Assembly (NCBI GenBank): GCA_009844425.1
Contig: VYBN01000015.1
Span: 20,132 to 84,131, forward strand
Reading direction: 5' to 3'
Length of the DNA: 64,000 nt
From: Gammaproteobacteria bacterium
GTDB lineage: Bacteria > Pseudomonadota > Gammaproteobacteria > Steroidobacterales > Foliamicaceae
Both the position numbers and the translations under genes were made by a program. Within the stretch, counting starts at the first letter, position 1. Each line of letters begins with the position of its first letter. Under the pieces are notes generated by a model. The model had not been told where the DNA came from. It made no database searches and was given only the letters and a program-made list of their open reading frames with translations. Positions 26,791-35,066 of this stretch are shown here, in pieces.

Positions 26791-28370
26791 TCCTGGGAGC
26801 GAGGTCGTCCCGACCTCGCGGAGGGCGGGACGCCCTCCCACCCGGGACGGGACGCTTTCCCTCCGGCATACAGCTGGCGCAGTTCCGTCTTCAGCAGCTT
26901 GCCCTGCGGGCTGATCGGCAGCTCTTTCACGATCTTCACTTGCCTGGGAATCTTATAGCGGGCCAGGTGGTTTCGGCATTGCTCCAGCACCTCCTCTTCT
27001 GTCACCCGCATGCCCTTGCGCGGCAGCACCAGCGCCATGCCGACTTCGCCCCACTTCGGATCGGGCACGCCGATCACGCCCGCCATGCTGACCGCCGGCA
27101 TCCTTACGACCACGTTCTCGATCTCCACCGGGTAGATGTTCTCGCCGCCGGATATGAACATGTCCTTGAGCCGGTCCACGATCGTGAGCATGCCCTCGCC
27201 GTCCATGCGGGCCGCGTCGCCGGTGCGGAACCAGCCGTTCACCCGCGACGCGGCCGTGAGTTCCGGGTCGCGCCAGTATCCGGGGGTAACGCCCGGGCCC
27301 CGCAACTGGATCTCGCCCACCTCGCCGCGCGGCATCTCACGGCCTTCGTCGTCCCCGACCTGCACCTCCACGTGCATCATCGCGTAGCCCGCCGAGCCGA
27401 GCATCTCGCGGGCGCGCTGTGGCGGGGTCATCGTCACGCTGAAACACTCCGTAAGCCCGTACGACTGCGCCAGGGCCACGCCCTTGGCTTCCCAGGTGCG
27501 CAGCAGTTGTATGGACACGGGTGCGCTGCCCACGCCCAGGCAAGCCAGCGCCGGAAATTCCGCACTCTCGAATTCCGGCAGCTCGCTCATCATCAGGTAG
27601 TGCGTGGGCACGCCGATGCAATGGGTGATGCCCATTTCGGCGTCCGTCAGGTAGCCGAGGCACTTGCGCGCGTCCCAGCGGGGCATCACGTTCACGCACC
27701 CGCCGTAGTGGAACAGCGACGTGCCTGCCGCGTTCAATCCGGCCGTGTGAAACAGCGGGGCGTAGGTCAGGCTCACCGAATCCCGCGATAGGCCTGCGTG
27801 CAGGGCGCCGCACAACAGGGTGTTGTGGACCATGCGGTAGTTGTACATGACCCCCTTGGGCCTGCCGGTGGTGCCGGAGGTGTACAGCAGGCAGTTCAGA
27901 TCGTCGCCGGCGAGCCGTGGCATGACCGCTTCCGGCTCGTGGCCGGCAATCAGCCGCTCGTGGTCCGAGTCGCCGCCCTCGCGGCGGATCAGCAGCGCCC
28001 CGTCATTCCAGCCTGCGGCCAGCGGCGCGTATTCCTCGTCGCAGAACACGGCCTTCGGTTCGGCGTGCGAAAGCAGCTCCGCGACCTCCACCGGGTGCAG
28101 CCGCCAGTTCAGCGGCACGAAAAGCGCGCCCAGCTTCCAGCAGGCGAACATGAGTTCGTAGAAGTCGGTGCTGTTGGCGGCGATGATAGCCACCCGGTCG
28201 CCCTTGCCCACGCCATGCTCGGCAGCCAGCCCCGTGGCCAGGCGGGTGCTGCGTTCGTTGAACTCGGCGTAGGTGAATCGCCGGCCGGTGCCGAGATCCA
28301 CGCAGGCGGGCGAGTCGGCGTTGTAGCGGGCGTGGTAGGCCAGCCAATCGTAGACCCTGTCGCTGCTCAA
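26787..28370 (-). CDS. AMP-binding acyl-CoA synthetase
   Basis: A 527-residue ANL-family adenylating enzyme that activates a carboxylic acid to its CoA ester. The P-loop motif LLYTSGTTGRPKGVMYN lies near residues 161-177; the A5 region (YGLTECFSVT), the A7/A8 block (WFRTGDAARMDGEGMLTIVDR) and the A10 Lys (ISPQGKLLKTEL) are intact. The start is a TTG with GAGGAG seven bases upstream. After the normal end, about 24 further residues (GKASRPGWEGVPPS ...) are encoded by repeat copy C. The MFS gene follows by ATGA overlap. Substrate chain type is unknown. Confidence 0.85.
   Translation of the reverse strand: MSSDRVYDWLAYHARYNADSPACVDLGTGRRFTYAEFNERSTRLATGLAAEHGVGKGDRVAIIAANSTDFYELMFACWKLGALFVPLNWRLHPVEVAELLSHAEPKAVFCDEEYAPLAAGWNDGALLIRREGGDSDHERLIAGHEPEAVMPRLAGDDLNCLLYTSGTTGRPKGVMYNYRMVHNTLLCGALHAGLSRDSVSLTYAPLFHTAGLNAAGTSLFHYGGCVNVMPRWDARKCLGYLTDAEMGITHCIGVPTHYLMMSELPEFESAEFPALACLGVGSAPVSIQLLRTWEAKGVALAQSYGLTECFSVTMTPPQRAREMLGSAGYAMMHVEVQVGDDEGREMPRGEVGEIQLRGPGVTPGYWRDPELTAASRVNGWFRTGDAARMDGEGMLTIVDRLKDMFISGGENIYPVEIENVVVRMPAVSMAGVIGVPDPKWGEVGMALVLPRKGMRVTEEEVLEQCRNHLARYKIPRQVKIVKELPISPQGKLLKTELRQLYAGGKASRPGWEGVPPSARSGRPRSQE
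26792..26845. repeat. Palindromic repeat copy C, within the synthetase 3' end
   Basis: CCTGGGAGC is followed by the stem GAGGTCG-TCC-CGACCTC and then GAGGGCGGGACGCCCTC. The copy lies wholly inside the end of the acyl-CoA synthetase reading frame and encodes its C-terminal tail. Confidence 0.85.
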
Positions 28371-28469
28371 GTGGCGCTCCTCATCCGCCGGCCGATCCCT
28401 CCCCGTGGAAAGAAACGGTAAATTGCATTAGGCTGCGCCTTTACGCAAGTGTCGGCGGGAGGTTTGTTC

Positions 28470-29966
28470 ATGGCATACGAGGATTTTCGGGCATTTCTTG
28501 ATCTGCTTGAGGAGCGCGACGACCTGCGCCGCATCAAGGAACCGCTTTCGGTGGGGCTTAACGAGTCCGATCTGCAGCCGCTCATGGCGCTTCTGCACAG
28601 CGGCCCCAATCGCGCCCTGATCCTTGAGAACCTGACCGGCTACAACACGCCCGACGTCCCGGTCGCATTCAATCCGTACGGTTCGCGCGAGCGCACCGCG
28701 CTGTGCATCGACGAAGAAGACGTGCTCGACGCCAAGCACAAGCTTGCGCGCGTGCTCGCCGACCCCGCGAGCTGGCACAAGCCGGTGATGGTGGACCGGG
28801 ATGACGCTCCGTGCAAGGAGGTCGTGATTCCCGAGGACGAGGTGTCGCTGGGCAAGCAGATTCCACATGTCTGGTTCGGAAAGGAAGGGCCGGGCTACAT
28901 CACCAACGGCATCGCGATCACCAAGGACCCCGAAACCGGCGCCCGCAACGTGGGCTGGTACCGGCATACGCAATTGTGGAACGCGCAGCATCCGGCCGGC
29001 GGCGAGTATTCGCAGCACAACCAGGACCGCTGCCTGGCAGTTTTCGTCTACTGGAACCCGCCGATGAATCACGGCGGCCTGCACCTGGCCAAGGCCATTG
29101 CCGCCGGGAAGACCCTGGAAATCGCGATTGCATGCAACTGCGACCCGGCGCTGCACCTGGCTTCGGCCACCGGCCTGCCTTTCGGCCAGGACGAGTACGA
29201 CTTTGCGGGCGGCCTGCGCGGCTCGCCGCTCAAGCTCGTGAAATGCGACACGGTGGACATCGAGGTCCCGGCCACCGCCGAATACGTGCTGGAAGGCGAG
29301 TTCCTGCCCGGCCAGCAGGAGCAGATCGGCTGGCATTCCAACCCGCTGGGCTACTACGACGCGGTGCAGGTGTTCCCGCTGATGCAGGTCAACCACATCA
29401 CGCACCGCAAGAACCCGATCTGGCACTCGACGATGGAGATGGTGCCGCCGTTCGATCACAACTACCTGGCGCTGCTGCCAGTGGAAGGCGAAGTCCTGAG
29501 CGACCTGGGACGCAAGATTCCCGAGGTCAAGGATGTGGTGGTGACGCCCAACATGACCTACATCGTGCAGCTCTCCGTGGACGGCGCCACCAAGCCGCAT
29601 CCGGAGTTCGGCAAGTACGTGCTGCACGCCGTCTGGGGCGCGGCCGGCCGCTGGGGACGCACCGCCAAGCTGGTCATCGTCGTGGGGCCGGACGTCAATC
29701 CCTACGACCTGGCTTCGGTGGAGTGGGCGATCATGACCCGGGTGCAGCCCGTATCCGACATCATCATGAACCCCTCCGGTCAGGCCTTCGTGCTGGACCC
29801 CTCGGCGCCGAAGTCGGCCCAGGGCGTGCCGGTGCAGTCCGAGCAGATGGGCATCGACGCGACGATCAAGATCCCGGAGCGCTTTACCGAGTATCCCGAA
29901 GTCAGCCAGGCAGATCCGGCGGACGTGGCGGCGCTGGCCAAGCGCCTGGGCGACGCGCTCGACTGA
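28470..29966 (+). CDS. ubiD: UbiD-family prenyl-FMN decarboxylase
   Basis: A 498-residue UbiD-family protein, which (de)carboxylates aromatic or unsaturated acids with prenyl-FMN. It has FRAFLDLLEERDDLRRIKEP at the start, NVGWYRHTQLWN, the family's VPATAEYVLEGEFLPG block with its acidic residues, and ESG-type spacing thereafter. ATG at 28470 is supported by GGGAGG 7 bases upstream; the GTG at 28449 is not. It may be the ubiquinone decarboxylase or a paralogue acting on another acid; the neighbouring CoA ligase and thioesterase make the second possibility worth testing. UbiX is encoded nearby. Confidence 0.85.
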   Translation: MAYEDFRAFLDLLEERDDLRRIKEPLSVGLNESDLQPLMALLHSGPNRALILENLTGYNTPDVPVAFNPYGSRERTALCIDEEDVLDAKHKLARVLADPASWHKPVMVDRDDAPCKEVVIPEDEVSLGKQIPHVWFGKEGPGYITNGIAITKDPETGARNVGWYRHTQLWNAQHPAGGEYSQHNQDRCLAVFVYWNPPMNHGGLHLAKAIAAGKTLEIAIACNCDPALHLASATGLPFGQDEYDFAGGLRGSPLKLVKCDTVDIEVPATAEYVLEGEFLPGQQEQIGWHSNPLGYYDAVQVFPLMQVNHITHRKNPIWHSTMEMVPPFDHNYLALLPVEGEVLSDLGRKIPEVKDVVVTPNMTYIVQLSVDGATKPHPEFGKYVLHAVWGAAGRWGRTAKLVIVVGPDVNPYDLASVEWAIMTRVQPVSDIIMNPSGQAFVLDPSAPKSAQGVPVQSEQMGIDATIKIPERFTEYPEVSQADPADVAALAKRLGDALD

Positions 29967-29969
29967 GCC

Positions 29970-30377
29970 TTGGCGGAGCCGGTCGATCTCTCGAAACTTC
30001 CGCGGCTGACCAGCCGCGACGCGGTGGGCGGCGAACTGGTCTCGGTGGACGCCGAGGCTGGCGTCGTAACCGCGTCCTACCGGCCCCCGCAGGAGCTGGC
30101 CAACCCGATCGGTTCGCTGCAGGGCGGCTATGCGCTCGCGATGCTGGACGACGTGAGCGGCTCCACGACCTGGTTCGGCGGCGGCGGACGCCCGTTCACG
30201 ACGGCGCAGATCTCCGCCAACTTCCTGAAGGCCGTGCCGATGGGCGAACCGCTGCTGGGCGAGGGCAGGATCGTGCACAACGGCCGCCGCCAGTCCGTGG
30301 TCGAGGCGGAGCTCAGGCGCGAGAAGGACGGCGCCGTGCTGGTCCGGGCCACGGTAATGAACGTATTCCTGGAGTAA
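29970..30377 (+). CDS. PaaI-like hotdog thioesterase
   Basis: A 135-residue hotdog-fold protein. NPIGSLQGGYALAMLDDVSG matches the central helix region of PaaI/YbgC-like acyl-CoA thioesterases (with QGG in place of HGG), and the C-terminus has VVEAELRREKDGAVLVRATV. It starts with TTG three bases after the ubiD stop, so it is probably in the same operon. It would hydrolyse a CoA thioester made or used by this cluster. Confidence 0.75.
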   Translation: MAEPVDLSKLPRLTSRDAVGGELVSVDAEAGVVTASYRPPQELANPIGSLQGGYALAMLDDVSGSTTWFGGGGRPFTTAQISANFLKAVPMGEPLLGEGRIVHNGRRQSVVEAELRREKDGAVLVRATVMNVFLE

Positions 30378-30410
30378 TGCCACCTCGATCCGACACTTTC
30401 GGGCGCCAGC

Positions 30411-30460
30411 CCTGGGAGCGAAGGCGTCCCGCCTTCGAATAGGGCGGGATGCCCTCTTCC
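30411..30460. repeat. Palindromic repeat copy D
   Basis: CCTGGGAGC is followed by GAAGGCG-TCC-CGCCTTC (position 3 of the stem is A-T) and a right half AGGGCGGGATGCCCTC, where a C-to-T change creates the ATG used by nadC. Confidence 0.85.
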
Positions 30461-31312
30461 CGATCCTCACCCGCCGCACCTGCGGAAGCGGTGCGCGATG
30501 ACGTGCGCCGGGCGCTGCGCGAAGACGTGGGCGCCGGCGACGTGTCAGCCGGTTTGCTGCCCGGGGATGCCCATGCGGCGGCGATGGTCGTCGCGCGCGA
30601 GGAGTGCGTGCTGTGCGGGCGCGACTGGTTCGAGGAAGTGTTCCGGGCCTGCGACGAGCGGATCGCGGTTCGCTGGCTAGTTGCCGAGGGCGGATCGACC
30701 ACGGCGGGCGAGGCCGTATGCGAGCTGGAAGGACCGGTTCGCGGGCTGCTCAGCGGCGAGCGCTCGGGCCTGAACTTCCTGCAACTGCTGTCGGCCGTGG
30801 CAACGCAGACGCGCGCCATGGTAAAGGCGCTGGAAGGCTCCCGCGCGGTCCTTCTGGATACCCGCAAGACGCTGCCCGGCCTGCGCCAGGCGCAGAAATA
30901 CGCAGTGCGCGTGGGCGGCGGAAGCAATCACCGCATGGGCCTGTACGACGCGGTCCTGCTCAAGGAAAACCACATCGCCGCGGCCGGCGGCGTGCGCCAG
31001 GCGCTCCAGGCGGCCCGGGATCGCGGCGGCGATCTGCCGGTCACCGTGGAAGTCCAGGGCCTGGACGAGTTGGTCGAGGCGCTGGATGCCGGCGCCGACT
31101 GGATCATGCTGGACAACTTTTCCCTGGAGCGGCTTTCGGCCGCCGTGCGGGAGCGCGATCGGCGCGGCCGCGACGTGATCCTGGAGGCCTCGGGGGCGAT
31201 CGGGCCGGACAATATCGCCGAAGTTGCGGCCACCGGCGTGGACCGCATATCCGTGGGGGCCCTGACCAAGAACGTCAGGGCCTGCGATTTCTCGATGCGC
31301 CTGGTCGGCTAG
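30449..31312 (+). CDS. nadC: Quinolinate phosphoribosyltransferase
   Basis: An enzyme of NAD synthesis that converts quinolinate and PRPP to nicotinate mononucleotide. It is 287 residues long if it starts at 30449. Conserved parts: RRALREDVGAGDVSA, LSGERSGLNFLQLLS, LDTRKTLPGLRQAQKYAV, GGGSNHRMGLYDAVLLKENH and ISVGALTKN. The annotated ATG lies inside repeat copy D, giving a 14-residue leader MPSSRSSPAAPAEA; GTG codons at 30491 and 30503 are alternatives. It converges on the next gene with a 4-base overlap. Confidence 0.93.
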   Translation: MPSSRSSPAAPAEAVRDDVRRALREDVGAGDVSAGLLPGDAHAAAMVVAREECVLCGRDWFEEVFRACDERIAVRWLVAEGGSTTAGEAVCELEGPVRGLLSGERSGLNFLQLLSAVATQTRAMVKALEGSRAVLLDTRKTLPGLRQAQKYAVRVGGGSNHRMGLYDAVLLKENHIAAAGGVRQALQAARDRGGDLPVTVEVQGLDELVEALDAGADWIMLDNFSLERLSAAVRERDRRGRDVILEASGAIGPDNIAEVAATGVDRISVGALTKNVRACDFSMRLVG

Positions 31313-31932
31313 AACATCGTGCCGTGGCCGGCGCCTACCATGCTGGCGAGCATCGGAATCGAAAGCAGCGTGTTGGTGCGCGAGAACAGGAACGCGGTCC
31401 GCCGAGCCTTGTTGATTTCCTCGGCGCTGGCTTCGACCATGCCGAGCACCTTCTTCTGGTTGGGCCAGATGACGATCCAGACGTTGAAGAGCATGATCGA
31501 GCCCAGCCAGGCGCCGACGCCGATGGTCAGGCCGTACATCGCGTCACCGCCACCGGGCATTGCGCCCAGCGTGAAGGCGTTGATGAAATCCCCCCGGTGC
31601 AGGAGGAAAGTGGCGCCAGCCAGCCAGGTGACCAGCGCGGCCCAGCGGAACCACCACAGCGCGCGGGGCGCAACGTAGCGGGTAATAGCGGCGCCGCTCG
31701 GACCCTCGTCGTCCGAAGCCGCGTCCGACAGCGCCTGGACCTGAACGAAATTGAAGTAGTAGAGCAGCCCGATCCAGGCGATGCCTGCAAACACGTGCAG
31801 CCAGATCAGGAAGGCATTGACCGCGTTGATTCCGGCCATCGAACTGCCGGTGCCCGCCGCGATGGCCATGATGATGAGCGAAAGTACGAGGCCGCCGACG
31901 AGTGTGCCTGTCAGGGTGTTCAATGGGTTCAT
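31309..31932 (-). CDS. Urate-oxidase-N-like membrane protein
   Basis: A 207-residue membrane protein with about five hydrophobic segments. FLIWLHVFAGIAWIGLLYYF and IMLFNVWIVIWPNQKK match the membrane domain found at the N-terminus of the PuuD-type urate hydroxylase, whose catalytic cytochrome c part is absent here. Free-standing versions are common in aerobic proteobacteria near respiratory genes. Conserved His residues in the helices suggest haem or metal binding. No partner cytochrome gene is adjacent. Function is not assigned. Confidence 0.65.
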   Translation of the reverse strand: MNPLNTLTGTLVGGLVLSLIIMAIAAGTGSSMAGINAVNAFLIWLHVFAGIAWIGLLYYFNFVQVQALSDAASDDEGPSGAAITRYVAPRALWWFRWAALVTWLAGATFLLHRGDFINAFTLGAMPGGGDAMYGLTIGVGAWLGSIMLFNVWIVIWPNQKKVLGMVEASAEEINKARRTAFLFSRTNTLLSIPMLASMVGAGHGTMF

Positions 31933-32034
31933 AACGTCCCCTCTACGTTAAATTCCGAAGCGCCGATTGTGCCACAAATGGTTTACAGCTAAATTTCATT
32001 GCTCCGGGTTATTGTCGAAAAGGGGCAGCGCATC

Positions 32035-32445
32035 GTGAGCATTATTCAACGCATTCTAGGGGCCTATTCCGTGGCCATTGCCGCCGTCGTCGGCGTATTG
32101 TTCTTCCTGACTCCGGTCTATGACGACGGCAGCACCGGCTATCCCACCTGGGTGGTCGTCAACTGGTTCATGGCGCCGGCCGTCCTGATCGCCCTGGCGG
32201 CGAGTTTCTCGTGGAAGCTGGGGCTCAACAGGGACGGAACAGGCGACGCTGATCTCAGGCGTTCCATCGAAGTCAACACACTCTTCTACAGCGCGCTGAT
32301 ACTGGCCTTGTGGTATCTCTCGAACTGGTTCGGCGACATGGTCGGCAGGGAAGTGCCGCTGCTCTGGTCCTTCATCGACCCCCTGTATGTGGCCGTGACG
32401 GGCGCCTGCGGCGTGCGCTTGTGGCGCTCCGCCGGCTCCGGGTAA
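32035..32445 (+). CDS. Unknown four-helix membrane protein
   Basis: A 136-residue protein with four hydrophobic segments (near residues 6-27, 44-65, 86-103 and 112-130) and a conserved-looking GYPTWVVVNWFM between helices 1 and 2. I do not recognise the family. GTG at 32035 is supported by AGGGG 9 bases upstream; an in-frame TTG at 31999 is less likely. It is divergent from the urate-oxidase-N-like gene with a ~100-base gap that may carry both promoters. Confidence 0.55.
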   Translation: MSIIQRILGAYSVAIAAVVGVLFFLTPVYDDGSTGYPTWVVVNWFMAPAVLIALAASFSWKLGLNRDGTGDADLRRSIEVNTLFYSALILALWYLSNWFGDMVGREVPLLWSFIDPLYVAVTGACGVRLWRSAGSG

Positions 32446-32602
32446 CAACAAAGGCCACGTAATCTGTCATAATGCGCCCGCGAACGCGCAAACAAGCCGC
32501 GCCATGTTTTCTCGCAGCAGGTGACTGAATCGGTCCTCCCCTGCATTTTCCCGCGCTGAATACCTGTTACATCCCGTTCCTGGACCGAGGAGTCCTACCC
32601 GT

Positions 32603-33985
32603 ATGTCTTTTCAACCCCGCTCGACGCGCAGGCCTTCCGGCCGCGGGTCGAATCGCCGGTCGTCCGGGCGCAAGCAGCGCTTCGACGTCGCGTGCTCGAA
32701 CTGCAATACCGCAACGGTCGTTCCGTTTCGGCCAAAGCCCGGCCGGCCCGTGTACTGCCGGCCCTGCTTTGACAAACTTCGTAACGACCGGTCCGCGGCC
32801 AGAGAGGAAGCCGTTAACGATCCGCTTGCCTCGAACCATCCACCCGCCGGTCACGCCGCCAATGGCGCAAAGGCATTCCCCGGCATGCTGATGAAGCCCG
32901 CCACCCGCGCGGCGATTGCCGCCATGGGTATCGCAGAGCCGACACCCATTCAGGAGCGGTGCATTCCCCATTTGCTGGAAGGCCGGGACGTGATCGGCCA
33001 GGCGCGCACCGGATCCGGCAAGACACTGGCCTTTGCCGTGCCCATGGTCGAATGTTGCGATCCCTCCATTCGCAAGGTGCAGGCACTGGTGCTCGTGCCC
33101 ACCCGGGAGCTGGCGATCCAGGTTGCGTCGGTTACCGAGGCGCTGGTTGCGGAGCAACGGCTCAATGTGACGCTGTTGTACGGCGGCCGGTCGGCCCGGC
33201 CCCAGCAGGCTGCGTTGCGCCGCGGCTCGCAGATCGTCATCGGAACGCCGGGCCGCACGCTGGACCATCTTCGGCAAGGCGTGCTGGATCTTCGCTCGGT
33301 GCGTTTCCTGGTTCTCGACGAAGCCGATGAAATGCTCGACAAGGGTTTCGCTCCCGATGTCGAAGCCATTCTGCGCCGCACCCCTGCCCAACGGACGACC
33401 GCGCTGTTTTCCGCAACCGTTCCTTCCTGGGTTGAGAAGACGGCCAGGAAGCACCAGCGCGACCCGGTCATCGTGGAGGTTGACGCCGACACCAAGTCAT
33501 TGCCCTGTGTGGAGCACCTGGTTTATACGATCAAGCGGGCCGACAAGTCCAAGGCGCTTCAAACGCTGCTGAACCAACGTGACGGCGACCCGGTCATCGT
33601 CTTCGGCAGAACCAAGCACGGCGTCAGGAAGCTGGCGCGCCAACTCGACGGGCTGGGATATCCGGTGGGAGCTCTGCAAGGCAATCTCAGTCAGAATGCG
33701 CGCGAGCGGGTGATGGCGGCGTTCCGGTCCGGCGCCACGCCGATCCTGGTGGCAACCAACGTCGCCGCGCGCGGCCTGGACGTGAAAGGTGTCGATCGGG
33801 TCATCAACTACGACCTGCCGGAATCGCAGCAGTATTTCACCCACCGGGTCGGGCGCACCGGCCGCATGGGGCGCGCCGGCGAGGCGGTGACGTTCATCAC
33901 GCCGGATGAAGAGTCGAAATGGCGAGAGATCGAACGCGGCCTCGGACGCCGGTTCACGCGCAAGCCCTGGCGCAGGGCGGCGTAG
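32603..33985 (+). CDS. DEAD-box RNA helicase with N-terminal zinc ribbon
   Basis: A 460-residue ATP-dependent RNA helicase. Motifs in order: TPIQE (Q motif), ARTGSGKT (Walker A), PTRELA, GTPGR, DEAD, SAT, ARGLD and HRVGRTGRMGR. The N-terminus is unusual: a basic, Arg/Ser-rich stretch, then CSNC (31-34) and CRPC (52-55) framing VVPFRPKPGRPVY, a small zinc ribbon usually seen as a separate protein. There is no long C-terminal extension. It probably helps ribosome assembly or mRNA turnover; the ribbon may give RNA specificity. The 157-base upstream gap could hold a long leader. Confidence 0.85.
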   Translation: MSFQPRSTRRPSGRGSNRRSSGRKQRFDVACSNCNTATVVPFRPKPGRPVYCRPCFDKLRNDRSAAREEAVNDPLASNHPPAGHAANGAKAFPGMLMKPATRAAIAAMGIAEPTPIQERCIPHLLEGRDVIGQARTGSGKTLAFAVPMVECCDPSIRKVQALVLVPTRELAIQVASVTEALVAEQRLNVTLLYGGRSARPQQAALRRGSQIVIGTPGRTLDHLRQGVLDLRSVRFLVLDEADEMLDKGFAPDVEAILRRTPAQRTTALFSATVPSWVEKTARKHQRDPVIVEVDADTKSLPCVEHLVYTIKRADKSKALQTLLNQRDGDPVIVFGRTKHGVRKLARQLDGLGYPVGALQGNLSQNARERVMAAFRSGATPILVATNVAARGLDVKGVDRVINYDLPESQQYFTHRVGRTGRMGRAGEAVTFITPDEESKWREIERGLGRRFTRKPWRRAA

Positions 33986-34050
33986 CGGACAGCCGGGAGG
34001 CGGCGGGTAGCCTATAATTGTCGGATTCGTTTGAAATTCACTCCAGGGCC

Positions 34051-34371
34051 ATGCAGGACAAGCAATTAGAGCAGCGAATCAGCAAGCAGATCGAGGAATT
34101 TCCGCTGTTGCTGTACATGAAGGGGTCGCCGGATTTTCCCCAGTGCGGGTTCTCGGCGCAGGTCGTCGCGGCGTTGCGCCAGTGCGGAAAACGCTTCGCC
34201 TACGTGGACATTCTGCAGGATCCGGGCCTGCGCCAGGGCCTGAAGGAATACTCGAACTGGCCCACTTTTCCGCAGTTGTACGTGCAGGGCGAACTGGTGG
34301 GCGGCGCCGACATCGTTACGCAGATGGCTCGCACCGGCGAGCTGCGGGAACTCGTACAGGACCTGGACTAG
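34051..34371 (+). CDS. grxD: Monothiol glutaredoxin GrxD
   Basis: A 106-residue monothiol glutaredoxin that carries [2Fe-2S] clusters. The diagnostic YMKGSPDFPQCGFSAQ (active-site CGFS) is near residues 24-39, and WPTFPQLYVQGELVGGADI forms the glutathione-binding region. ATG at 34051 fits the family N-terminus; a TTG 33 bases upstream is in frame. It converges with rnt, a gene pair often close in gammaproteobacteria. Confidence 0.93.
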   Translation: MQDKQLEQRISKQIEEFPLLLYMKGSPDFPQCGFSAQVVAALRQCGKRFAYVDILQDPGLRQGLKEYSNWPTFPQLYVQGELVGGADIVTQMARTGELRELVQDLD

Positions 34372-34380
34372 GCGCGGCGC

Positions 34381-35004
34381 CTAGCGTAGCGCGGGGTTGG
34401 ACTTCTCGTTGATCCGGTTGACCGCCTCGCAGAAGAGTTGCGCGCAGCACTGGGCATCGTAAAGAGCCGAATGGGCGCGCTCCTCGTTCCACTCCAGGCC
34501 GGCGGCCCGGACAGCCAGGCTCATCACGGTCTGGCCGAACATCGCCCCGCCCAGCGTGCAGGTGTCGAACACGCTGAACCGATGAAACGGGTTGCGCTTG
34601 ATGCCGCTGCGCCTGATCGCCGCGTTTAGAACGGACAGGTCGAAGTGCGCGTTATGGCCCACGAGTATGGCGCGTGAACAGCCGGTGGCTTTCAGTTCCC
34701 GGCGCACGACGCGGAACACGCGCCGCAGGGCTTCGCGCTCCGGCACGGCGGGCCGCAACGGGTGGTTCGGTTTGATGCGGTTGATGCGCAGCGCCTCTTC
34801 GTCGATCTCGGCGCCTTCGAAAGGCAGTACGTGCAGCCAGACGTGTTCGGAGGGCGCCAGTTGCCCGTCGTCGCACACCGTGAACAGCACCGCGGAAATT
34901 TCCAGCAGCGCGTTGGCTTCCGGGTCGATGCCGCCGGTCTCGACATCCACCGCGACCGGCATGAAGCCGCGAAAACGATCTTTCAGGTTCCAGGGAGCTT
35001 GCAT
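34381..35004 (-). CDS. rnt: Ribonuclease T
   Basis: A 207-residue DEDDh 3'-5' exoribonuclease that trims the 3' ends of tRNA and other stable RNAs. Exo I is VAVDVETGGID (Asp and Glu), Exo II is VGHNAHFDLSVL and Exo III is AHSALYDAQCCA with its His and Asp. The NKSN-like and Phe-rich RNA-binding segments (FRGFMP, NPFHRF) are also present. RNase T is largely confined to Gammaproteobacteria, which supports the taxonomic call. It is divergent from aceE. Confidence 0.93.
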   Translation of the reverse strand: MQAPWNLKDRFRGFMPVAVDVETGGIDPEANALLEISAVLFTVCDDGQLAPSEHVWLHVLPFEGAEIDEEALRINRIKPNHPLRPAVPEREALRRVFRVVRRELKATGCSRAILVGHNAHFDLSVLNAAIRRSGIKRNPFHRFSVFDTCTLGGAMFGQTVMSLAVRAAGLEWNEERAHSALYDAQCCAQLFCEAVNRINEKSNPALR

Positions 35005-35066
35005 GGGAAACGCCGTTAAAGGCTGGTCCGACTACACGAATACATTATTTTTGCCGGCCTGATTGT

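Noticed and set aside
28428..30479. A 683-codon minus-strand frame
   Set aside because: Antisense to the UbiD-family gene and the thioesterase.
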